From the NCBI GenBank assembly GCA_943354625.1, contig CALRCS010000021.1, forward strand, positions 1 through 10,640: a DNA stretch of 10,640 nt, in the 5' to 3' direction. A program made the translations under genes and the position numbers. The stretch's first letter is position 1. Every line of letters begins with the position of its first letter. The notes under the pieces were generated by a model. The model was not told the origin of the DNA and did not search any database. It saw nothing but the letters and a program-made list of their open reading frames with translations. The DNA comes from Candidatus Nomurabacteria bacterium. Lineage in GTDB: Bacteria; Patescibacteriota; Minisyncoccia; Phycocordibacterales; PALSA-1337. Shown in pieces: positions 5,704 through 10,640 of this stretch.

Positions 5704-6126
5704 ATGGCTAAAAAAATAATAAAGAAAGTAAAGATAATCGCTCCAGCAGGGAAAGCAACACCAGCTCCTCCACTAGGACCTACTTTAGGTCAGGCAGGTG
5801 TTAATATTGGTGATTTCACAAAGAAATTCAATGATGCTACAAAGACTATGATAGGGGATATGATTCCTGTTGTTATTACTGTATATGAAGATAGGACATA
5901 TGATTTCGTATTGAAGACTCCACCAGCAAGTTCTCTTATCCTAAAGGCAATTGGTATTGAAAAGGGTTCAGGAAAACATGCTGTAAAGAGAGCAGGGACT
6001 ATCACAAAAGCGCAAGTTCGAGCTATTGCAGAACGCAAAATGCCGGATTTGAATGCCAGTACTATAGAAGCTGCGATGAGAATCATCGAGGGTTCATGTA
6101 GATCTATGGGTGTGGATGTGAAGTAA
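5704..6126 (+). CDS. rplK: 50S ribosomal protein L11
   Basis: A 140-residue L11 of normal length. The N-terminal domain shows KVKIIAPAGKATPAPPLGPTLGQAGVNI, including the proline-rich segment that is the thiostrepton-binding face. The C-terminal rRNA-binding domain shows GSGKHAVKRAGTITKAQVRAIAE, and DLNASTIEAAMRIIEGSCRSMGV closes the protein. It forms the GTPase-associated stalk base on 23S rRNA. It is third in the secE-nusG-rplK order, but rplA does not follow: a terminator comes 28 nt after the stop and then an unrelated gene on the other strand. Expression probably comes from the secE promoter, perhaps with help from the TTGCAA/TAGTAT site at the end of nusG. Confidence 0.98.
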   Translation: MAKKIIKKVKIIAPAGKATPAPPLGPTLGQAGVNIGDFTKKFNDATKTMIGDMIPVVITVYEDRTYDFVLKTPPASSLILKAIGIEKGSGKHAVKRAGTITKAQVRAIAERKMPDLNASTIEAAMRIIEGSCRSMGVDVK

Positions 6127-6144
6127 TTTCTAGGATATAAAAGA

Positions 6145-6175
6145 TAAAAAAGGAGCGCCCGGTAAGGGCGCTTTT
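6145..6175. terminator. bidirectional intrinsic terminator between rplK and the nuclease-like gene
   Basis: AGCGCCC (6154-6160) and GGGCGCT (6166-6172) make a perfect 7-bp stem with loop GGTAA. On the plus strand TTTT follows the stem. On the minus strand the A-run just before the stem reads as T6, so the hairpin can stop both rplK and the convergent gene whose stop codon is at 6181-6179. Confidence 0.85.
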
Positions 6176-6178
6176 GGC

Positions 6179-6955
6179 TTATAGCTGTGTAGTATTGAAG
6201 TTTAGATCCAATTGCATTGGATTATGTTTTGAATTGATTAACCCTCTGATGATTTTTCCGGTTCTTCGGGAACCGATGAAATGGACAGGGAGAATTCGTC
6301 TGAATTCTTGGCACTCGCCTATAAAGCTGAATTCTATTTGTTGTGTCTGAGCAGTCCAACCATTGAGTCCATATTTTTTTTGAAGAAGGAGTCTTTGGGG
6401 ACTATCTTCTCTAAAAAAACTATGCAGAACAGTTCGATTGAGATCAATTGCACGGTCACGGTTATTTTTACTTTCAGAAGAGACGATAACACCTGGTTTC
6501 AAGAGAGTACTATCATTTTTAACCCAAAATTCCAGGAAGTCTATTTCGATCATTGCAATTTCTTGTAATTCATCTGCAATGATTTTACGTCGATTACTCT
6601 CTGAAAGTTTTCTGCTAAAAATTTTTGATTTACCCCGTCTCTTGCCTCTGGGTTCCACACCGTTATACATAACACATGCGTAGCATCCCTTGTTAAAGAG
6701 AAAACCGTCTGTTATTTCTTCGAGCAATCTATTACTCTGACTAGGTAGAATTCGTATACTGTGACGAGAATTTGTAGCTTTCACCTCAAAAGTTAGCCCG
6801 TGTTTAAAGACTGCGACATCGCCAATTTGTGTCTCATCGTCAGCGATATTAACCCCATTAAATAGATTGGTCGCAAGATCTTCACCAAAACGACCAACTT
6901 GTCCCTGCAAGCGTCTTTCACTTACACCAACAAAGTTATTTCTTTTTGTAGACAT
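6179..6955 (-). CDS. unrecognised protein with PD-(D/E)XK nuclease-like core and C-terminal clamp-binding-like motif
   Basis: A 258-residue protein not assigned to a named family. The N-terminal part has the order expected of a PD-(D/E)XK nuclease: GRFGEDLA with E25 in a helix, IGDV with D46, then a strand FEVKA giving E57-x-K59, and Q73 in LPSQ, like the trailing Gln of some members. The layout recalls YraN-type (UPF0102) and resolvase-like nucleases. A basic stretch (about 103-119, GVEPRGKRRGKSK) could contact DNA. The C-terminal half (about 140-240) resembles nothing I know. The last twelve residues contain QLDLNF (248-253), close to bacterial beta-clamp peptides (QLxLF / QLxLxF). There is no methyltransferase beside it, which weighs against a classical restriction-modification pair. 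A clear Shine-Dalgarno GAAAGG lies 8 nt before the ATG. Existence as a gene is well supported by length, promoter and terminator; the nuclease activity is inferred. Confidence 0.75.
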   Translation of the reverse strand: MSTKRNNFVGVSERRLQGQVGRFGEDLATNLFNGVNIADDETQIGDVAVFKHGLTFEVKATNSRHSIRILPSQSNRLLEEITDGFLFNKGCYACVMYNGVEPRGKRRGKSKIFSRKLSESNRRKIIADELQEIAMIEIDFLEFWVKNDSTLLKPGVIVSSESKNNRDRAIDLNRTVLHSFFREDSPQRLLLQKKYGLNGWTAQTQQIEFSFIGECQEFRRILPVHFIGSRRTGKIIRGLINSKHNPMQLDLNFNTTQL

Positions 6956-6963
6956 ATGAAGAA

Positions 6964-6985
6964 CCTTTCTGGATAGACTATACCA
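6964..6985 (-). promoter_or_regulatory. extended -10 promoter and Shine-Dalgarno of the nuclease-like gene
   Basis: On the minus strand TGGTATAGT (6985-6977) is an extended -10 element with hexamer TATAGT. Transcription from about 6970 would give a leader of about 15 nt containing GAAAGG (6969-6964), 8 nt before the ATG. Around the -10 box ATAG-T-CTAT is a small palindrome. This is the only unambiguous Shine-Dalgarno in the window. Confidence 0.55.
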
Positions 6986-7001
6986 TTATTTTAAATATAA
7001 A

Positions 7002-7526
7002 TTAATCCTTCAACTTTGGTATTCCAGTATAGTCGACTTTATATTCTAAAAGTAATGCACCAGTAGATTCAGATACCGCTGAAGAAATAAGCTTCAATGA
7101 ATAGTGTAAGTTCTCATTAAAGATCGTCATCCCTTTCCCAAAAAATACTGGTTCAATAGTTAGATATATAGTATCGACAACTCCTGCTTTCATAAACATT
7201 GTATAGATATGTGAACCGCCGCATATTGCTACTTCCTTAAAACCACGGGCTTCAAGATCTAAAAGGAGTTCCGACGGCTTCTTTTGTGTTATTTCAACTC
7301 CTTCAAAAGTTTGATGCCTTGAATAGACGATATTTACTCTTTCTTGTAGTGGTCTTCCAATAGTTTTGTAAGTAGAAGATCCCATGATAACAACACCAGC
7401 ACGTTTTGTAAGTTCAATAAAACGCTTTTTATCGGCTTTACTGGTCCAATACATAGGCGAATGCTCGCTATCTTTAGCGATGAAACCATCGGCTGATGTT
7501 GCTACGATGAGTGAGGCTTTTATCAT
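7002..7526 (-). CDS. dihydrofolate reductase family protein, probably FolA-type
   Basis: A 174-residue protein of the DHFR / RibD C-terminal fold. Aligning by eye to E. coli FolA, YWTSKADKKRFIELT matches PWHLPADLAWFKRNT, placing D32 on the catalytic acid D27. VVIMGSSTYKTIGRPLQERVNIVYS matches the NADPH-binding stretch with its IGRPL and R-N-I-V-S features, and ICGGSHIYTMFM (102-112) is the conserved GG..IY segment. These point to reduction of DHF to THF rather than a riboflavin reductase. The neighbours agree: the gene starts 3 nt after the dCTP deaminase stop, and thyA lies upstream on the same strand. ThyA produces DHF, so a reductase is needed. The N-terminal loop is unusual (ADGFIAKDSEHSPMYW), so a RibD-like paralogue is not fully excluded. 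Confidence 0.82.
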   Translation of the reverse strand: MIKASLIVATSADGFIAKDSEHSPMYWTSKADKKRFIELTKRAGVVIMGSSTYKTIGRPLQERVNIVYSRHQTFEGVEITQKKPSELLLDLEARGFKEVAICGGSHIYTMFMKAGVVDTIYLTIEPVFFGKGMTIFNENLHYSLKLISSAVSESTGALLLEYKVDYTGIPKLKD

Positions 7527-7529
7527 TAA

Positions 7530-8204
7530 TTATTTTATTATATCACGATCTAGGTAAAGTTTAGGAAGCATACTTTCTGGTTTCCATTCCTTCTTCATTT
7601 TTTTAATATCTTGGTGAGTCTGGTATTTACCTGTGGCGGTATAATCATTTTTCAAAATAGGTCCAGTTTCAAAGAAGATTATTTGAGCAATTCTCCTACC
7701 TGTAACAAGTGGTATAGCATAGTGGCGTGAGTTATTTGTTATCTCCATTGTCCATCTATTTATATATCCTACATCCCCCCAACCAGCGCATTTACAAACT
7801 TCAATAAAGTTTCTACCAACTGATGAGCGAGCTTTCATCATAGTTGTAATGTGGTTCTTACCACCGATAAATTCATCTGTATGTGCAAGTATTGTTTCGC
7901 CAGGTTCTAGAAGTATAACCCTATCTTCTGGAGAAATTCCAACCCATTCAAAACCTGAAAAATCTTTAAAAACTTTTGATGCTTTTTCAGCTTTCTCAGC
8001 TTTTATACCCCATACATGATCTGTATGCTTTTTATTAAAAATATTGTAATGGCTCAAAATATAGTTTGGTTTTTGTTCACGAAAATAGTATTCACCCAGC
8101 GTTACATCATAACTTGAAGTTGCTAGGTTTTTCTCCTTGAAGGGTTCAATAACAATATCACCATTCTTCTTTTCTTCCAGAATTCTTTTATCAGATAATG
8201 CCAT
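7530..8204 (-). CDS. dcd: dCTP deaminase (dUTPase superfamily trimer)
   Basis: A 224-residue dCTP deaminase, converting dCTP to dUTP. Family marks are SSYDVTLG (30-37), the nucleotide-binding KARSSVGR (124-131), CAGWGDVGYINRWTMEITN (139-157) with the catalytic glutamate E154, and GRRIAQIIFFE (169-179). E. coli Dcd has 193 residues; the extra length sits mainly between about 44 and 86 and in the C-terminal tail. No separate dUTPase is present in the window, so a bifunctional DCD-DUT enzyme, as known in Methanocaldococcus and Mycobacterium, is possible but cannot be decided from motifs here. It shares a transcript with the reductase gene 3 nt downstream. A terminator separates it from thyA, so it probably has its own AT-rich promoter between 8205 and 8249. 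Confidence 0.9.
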   Translation of the reverse strand: MALSDKRILEEKKNGDIVIEPFKEKNLATSSYDVTLGEYYFREQKPNYILSHYNIFNKKHTDHVWGIKAEKAEKASKVFKDFSGFEWVGISPEDRVILLEPGETILAHTDEFIGGKNHITTMMKARSSVGRNFIEVCKCAGWGDVGYINRWTMEITNNSRHYAIPLVTGRRIAQIIFFETGPILKNDYTATGKYQTHQDIKKMKKEWKPESMLPKLYLDRDIIK

Positions 8205-8239
8205 ATTTGTATTTATTATTAATATATATTGATTTTATC

Positions 8240-8281
8240 ATAAAAATAAAAAATAGCTCGACTTTTTCATCGGGCCATTTT
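8240..8281 (-). terminator. intrinsic terminator after thyA
   Basis: On the minus strand TGGCCCGA (8277-8270) pairs with TCGAGCTA (8261-8254) apart from one C-A mismatch and one G-T wobble. The stem is extended by AAAA/TTTT, the loop is 8 nt, and a T-run (TTTTTT then ATTTTT) follows. The same A/T flanks may let it act weakly on the plus strand. It makes thyA a likely monocistronic unit with partial readthrough to dcd. Confidence 0.75.
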
Positions 8282-8293
8282 ATGTGGTTTTTA

Positions 8294-9142
8294 TCAAACT
8301 GCCATCTTTGCTTTTATTGCTGGATGGTGTTTGTAGTCTGTAAGTTTTACAAGCTCGACAATATCTTCAGGTGTCAGTAGTTTTGAAACATCGATGTCTG
8401 CTAGAGATTTGATATTTGGGTTTATCCAAAGTTTCGGTAATTCCATAGGCTCCCGTGCAAGTTGTTCTCTTACTGCATCAAAGTGATCATGGTAAATATG
8501 TACATCACCCAAAGTCAGGATAAGCTCATCTGGTATGAGATTGGTCATCTGCGCTACCAAGTGCAACATTAATGCGTACGATGCAATGTTAAATGGAACA
8601 CCTAAAAATGTATCACAACTCCTCTGAAACATATGAAGTGATAGTTTTCCATCTGTAACAAAAAATTGAAATATCATGTGACATGGTGGAAGTGCCATAT
8701 CTTCTATCTCTCCAGGGTTCCATGCTGATACAATCAATCGGCGATCGTTGGGGTCTTTTTTTATTCTATCAATCACAGATTGGAGTTGATCCACCGTTGT
8801 GCCATCAGGTTTCCTCCAAAAACGCCACTGGACACCGTAGACGCGCCCAAGGTCTCCATCAAATTTTGCTTTAGGTTTCCAATAATCTACATTGGCATTT
8901 GCTGTCCAGATCTCACAACCGATTCTTTGAAGAATTTTATTATCATTAGATCCAGACATAAACCAAAAAAGTTCTCCAGCAACACTCCTGAAAGCAAGTT
9001 TCTTGGTAGTGGTAGCAGGGAATCCGTCTTTCATTCTAAATCGAAGTTCACGTGTGAATAACCCTCGAGTCATTCCATTACGACCGTTTCGATCTGAGCC
9101 ATTATCCATAATTTCTTTAAGTAGTAAGTTGTAATTTCTCAT
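8294..9142 (-). CDS. thyA: thymidylate synthase (folate-dependent, ThyA type)
   Basis: A 282-residue ThyA (E. coli 264) converting dUMP to dTMP with 5,10-methylene-THF, which becomes DHF. Seen in order are the phosphate-binding R21 within NGRNGMTRGLF, the GELFWFMSGS segment, the GRVYGVQWRFW block, DPNDRRLIVSAWNP, the nucleophile C154 in LPPCHMIFQF, QRSCDTFLGVPFNIASYA (173-190) with the dUMP-contacting Asn, HIYHDHFDAV, and the C-terminal HHPAIKAKMAV that closes over the active site. The set is complete and full length. It is transcribed divergently from tmk, the next enzyme for its product, from a 63-nt gap with back-to-back promoters. The downstream terminator separates it from dcd and the reductase. 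Confidence 0.98.
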   Translation of the reverse strand: MRNYNLLLKEIMDNGSDRNGRNGMTRGLFTRELRFRMKDGFPATTTKKLAFRSVAGELFWFMSGSNDNKILQRIGCEIWTANANVDYWKPKAKFDGDLGRVYGVQWRFWRKPDGTTVDQLQSVIDRIKKDPNDRRLIVSAWNPGEIEDMALPPCHMIFQFFVTDGKLSLHMFQRSCDTFLGVPFNIASYALMLHLVAQMTNLIPDELILTLGDVHIYHDHFDAVREQLAREPMELPKLWINPNIKSLADIDVSKLLTPEDIVELVKLTDYKHHPAIKAKMAV

Positions 9143-9151
9143 AATATTTCA

Positions 9152-9181
9152 ATTATACATTATTCTGTTGCTATTTATACT
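9152..9181. promoter_or_regulatory. divergent thyA/tmk promoter region
   Basis: On the minus strand a perfect TATAAT (9157-9152) lies 9 nt before the thyA ATG. On the plus strand TATACT (9176-9181) lies 24 nt before the tmk ATG. TTATAC occurs twice, at 9153-9158 and 9175-9180, so each -10 region overlaps the other promoter's expected -35 region. The two transcription units may compete or be co-regulated. No strong -35 hexamer is seen for either. Confidence 0.5.
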
Positions 9182-9205
9182 ACTTTTGGTAGGATTGGTC
9201 TAGTT

Positions 9206-9835
9206 ATGAACATAAAACCATTATTTATTGTAATTGAAGGTGGAGAAGGGGCTGGAAAAACAACTCTCCGAGATGCTATTAAAAAAGTACTTGGAGATTC
9301 TGTAGTTATTACCCGAGAGCCCGGGGGTTCACCATACGCTGAAGCTATTCGTGAAGTTATGTTGGGACACAATCTCGCAAAGACTGCAGATGCAAAAACT
9401 ATGCTTTGTTTGATGTTTGCCGCAAGATTTGATCATGTGAGAAATACAATCGTGCCCGCACTCGACCAAGGTAAACATGTTATATGCGATCGTTTCGACG
9501 GATCATCATTTGCATATCAGTTATATGGACAAAAAAATCCTGAAGCAAAAAAACTATTTTGGAATTTGCGTTCAAATGTTGATAGATTACCCGATCTATA
9601 TATTTACGCAGATGTTGATGTCGAAGAGGGTTTACGTAGAGTTCACTCAAGGAATAAAATTTCAGGTAAGGGAAATCACTTTGATGACCGAGGAATTGAT
9701 TTTCATCAAAGGTTGCGTACTGGTTTCAAAGCTTTCTTAAAAAAAGTTCCTCATATCACTATTGATGCAAATCAAGCCCGTGAAAAAGTGGTGGAAGATT
9801 TTCTCAGAGAGTTCAAAGCTTTTCAGGCTAAATAG
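9206..9835 (+). CDS. tmk: thymidylate (dTMP) kinase
   Basis: A 209-residue dTMP kinase of normal length, phosphorylating dTMP to dTDP with ATP. The P-loop is GGEGAGKTT (12-20). TREPGGSPYAEAIRE (36-50) carries the REPGG dTMP-binding motif. CDRFDGSSFAYQLYG (94-108) corresponds to the DR(Y/F)..S..AYQ motif, with Phe where Tyr is common. The LID region includes RVHSRNKISGKGNHFDDR. Placement beside thyA fits the pathway. The ATG at 9206 has only a weak AGGA about 11 nt upstream. A strong terminator follows directly, so the gene is probably transcribed alone. Confidence 0.96.
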   Translation: MNIKPLFIVIEGGEGAGKTTLRDAIKKVLGDSVVITREPGGSPYAEAIREVMLGHNLAKTADAKTMLCLMFAARFDHVRNTIVPALDQGKHVICDRFDGSSFAYQLYGQKNPEAKKLFWNLRSNVDRLPDLYIYADVDVEEGLRRVHSRNKISGKGNHFDDRGIDFHQRLRTGFKAFLKKVPHITIDANQAREKVVEDFLREFKAFQAK

Positions 9836-9842
9836 AGTTACA

Positions 9843-9878
9843 GACGACTTAGTTAGAGACGAGGTCGTCATTTTTTTT
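9843..9878 (+). terminator. intrinsic terminator after tmk
   Basis: GACGACTT (9843-9850) pairs with AGGTCGTC (9862-9869) through seven standard pairs and one T-G wobble, with an 11-nt loop. An A and eight consecutive T (9871-9878) follow. It begins 8 nt after the tmk stop codon. Confidence 0.9.
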
Positions 9879-9886
9879 AATAATGT

Positions 9887-9892
9887 TAGAAT
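9887..9892 (+). promoter_or_regulatory. -10 box of glyA, leaderless arrangement
   Basis: TAGAAT at 9887-9892 is followed by AAAACC and the ATG at 9899. The expected start of transcription coincides with the first base of the ATG. The upstream terminator isolates glyA from tmk, so a promoter is required in this 20-base gap. No -35 hexamer is seen at the usual spacing, where the terminator stem lies. Confidence 0.55.
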
Positions 9893-9898
9893 AAAACC

Positions 9899-10640
9899 AT
9901 GAAAGACCCCCAAATAAAAAAACTGATAGATTCAGAAAAGAAAAGACAGAAAAGTGTTATTAACCTTATCGCTTCTGAAAACTATGTTTCAAAGGATGTC
10001 TTGGAAGCTCTTGGTTCTGAATTAACAAATAAATACGCCGAAGGGTATTCTAGTTTGCGTTATTATGGTGGAAATGAAATAGTAGATAAAATTGAAGATT
10101 TATGTAAAGAAAGAGCTCTGAAACTCTTTGGATTAAAAGAAAAAGAATGGGCAGTAAACGTTCAGGCTCTTTCTGGATCTCCAGCCAATCTCGCAGTGTA
10201 TCTCGCTCTAATTCCTCCCGGTGGAAAGATAATGGGAATGTCTCTGGATCATGGAGGGCACCTTACTCATGGATATAAGGTTTCTGCTACAGGGAAGTTT
10301 TGGACACAAGTTCCATATGGAGTTGATAAAAATACTGAGATGCTTGACTACGATAATTTAAAAGAAATTGCTATGCGGGAAAAACCAGCAATTTTGGTTG
10401 GGGGTTATACAGCATATCCACGTATTGTAGATTTCAAAAGACTTAGAGAAGTTGCAGATAGTTGTGGAGCATTGCTCATGATTGATATGTCACATGTTGG
10501 AGGTTTGGTTGCTGGTAAAGCATATCCAGCGCCTTTTCCTTTTGCTGATATAGTAACAACAACAGTTCACAAGACTCTCCGTGGTCCTAGAAGTGCTATT
10601 ATTTTTTCAAAAAAAGATTCAAGAGACTTGGATAAAAAAA
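9899..10640 (+). CDS. glyA: serine hydroxymethyltransferase, 3' end cut off by the window
   Basis: The first 247 residues of GlyA (about 410-430 expected), a PLP enzyme converting serine and THF to glycine and 5,10-methylene-THF, the cofactor of ThyA. Clear motifs are NLIASENYVS (22-31), NKYAEGY (44-50), RYYGGNEIVD (54-63), NVQALSGSPANLAVY (87-101), DHGGHLTHG (117-125), MIDMSHVGGLVA (194-205) and the PLP-lysine motif VTTTVHKTLRGPR (219-231) with K225. Two stretches differ from E. coli: SSL replaces PGK before RYYGG, and ALSGSPAN replaces PHSGSQAN. The SGSPAN and HKTLRG forms are also seen in eukaryotic enzymes. There is no Shine-Dalgarno; a leaderless mRNA is predicted from the -10 box 6 nt upstream. 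Confidence 0.97.
   Translation, partial: MKDPQIKKLIDSEKKRQKSVINLIASENYVSKDVLEALGSELTNKYAEGYSSLRYYGGNEIVDKIEDLCKERALKLFGLKEKEWAVNVQALSGSPANLAVYLALIPPGGKIMGMSLDHGGHLTHGYKVSATGKFWTQVPYGVDKNTEMLDYDNLKEIAMREKPAILVGGYTAYPRIVDFKRLREVADSCGALLMIDMSHVGGLVAGKAYPAPFPFADIVTTTVHKTLRGPRSAIIFSKKDSRDLDKK

Noticed and set aside
6179..6955. A classical restriction-modification system formed by the nuclease-like gene and the methyltransferase at 826-1656
   Set aside because: The methyltransferase is an RlmI-like RNA enzyme type with DPPAFG, is 5 kb away and belongs to another operon; no DNA methyltransferase is present.
8205..8293. A folate or pyrimidine riboswitch in the gap upstream of dcd
   Set aside because: The gap is short and AT-rich, and the only structure is the thyA terminator hairpin; nothing resembles a known aptamer.
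1..10640. CRISPR arrays, tRNA or rRNA genes, transposons, prophage or attachment sites
   Set aside because: No spaced direct repeats, cloverleaf-like sequences, transposase motifs or duplicated gene ends were seen on reading both strands.

Overview
The window looks like a stretch of chromosome from a Candidate Phyla Radiation (Patescibacteria / Parcubacteria) bacterium. The inference rests on several things read together: AT-rich DNA, short dense genes with overlaps or very short gaps, almost no Shine-Dalgarno sequences, a very short SecE, and a Trx-like/VKOR redox pair in place of DsbA/DsbB. rplK is also not followed by rplA. Loss of ribosomal protein L1 is a known trait of one Parcubacteria subgroup (the 'OD1-L1' group, e.g. 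Nomurabacteria, Kaiserbacteria and relatives), so that placement is plausible but not proven here. TGA is used as a stop (folD, thyA) and tryptophan is TGG, so the code is standard, which argues against Gracilibacteria/SR1.

Layout. (1) 2-1656, plus strand: end of a DsbA-like thioredoxin-fold protein, an overlapping VKOR-family membrane protein, then an overlapping RlmI-like methyltransferase. (2) 1618-2548, minus strand: a small winged-helix regulator whose promoter carries a perfect 10-bp palindrome, and a histidine phosphatase. (3) 2607-4813, plus strand: an apparent operon of RluA-type pseudouridine synthase, FolD and a SIMPL-domain protein. (4) 4826-6175, plus strand: a strong promoter, secE (58 aa), nusG and rplK, closed by a bidirectional terminator. 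(5) 6179-6955, minus strand: an unrecognised 258-aa protein with a PD-(D/E)XK-like nuclease signature and a C-terminal motif resembling a sliding-clamp binding peptide. (6) 7002-10640: a thymidylate and one-carbon block. Dihydrofolate reductase, dCTP deaminase and thymidylate synthase are on the minus strand; dTMP kinase and serine hydroxymethyltransferase (cut by the window end) are on the plus strand.

The block in (6) plus FolD covers nearly the whole dTMP cycle. Dcd makes dUTP from dCTP. ThyA methylates dUMP using methylene-THF and leaves DHF. The reductase restores THF, GlyA recharges it to methylene-THF, FolD interconverts the one-carbon forms, and Tmk phosphorylates dTMP. The step dUTP to dUMP has no separate gene here.

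The most interesting items are the orphan nuclease-like gene with its clamp-like tail (the only gene with a clear Shine-Dalgarno), the regulator with its own palindromic operator, and a recurring arrangement of a -10 box exactly 6 nt before ATG that predicts leaderless mRNAs. No CRISPR array, tRNA, rRNA, transposon or prophage was seen, and there is no gene-free stretch longer than 300 bases.
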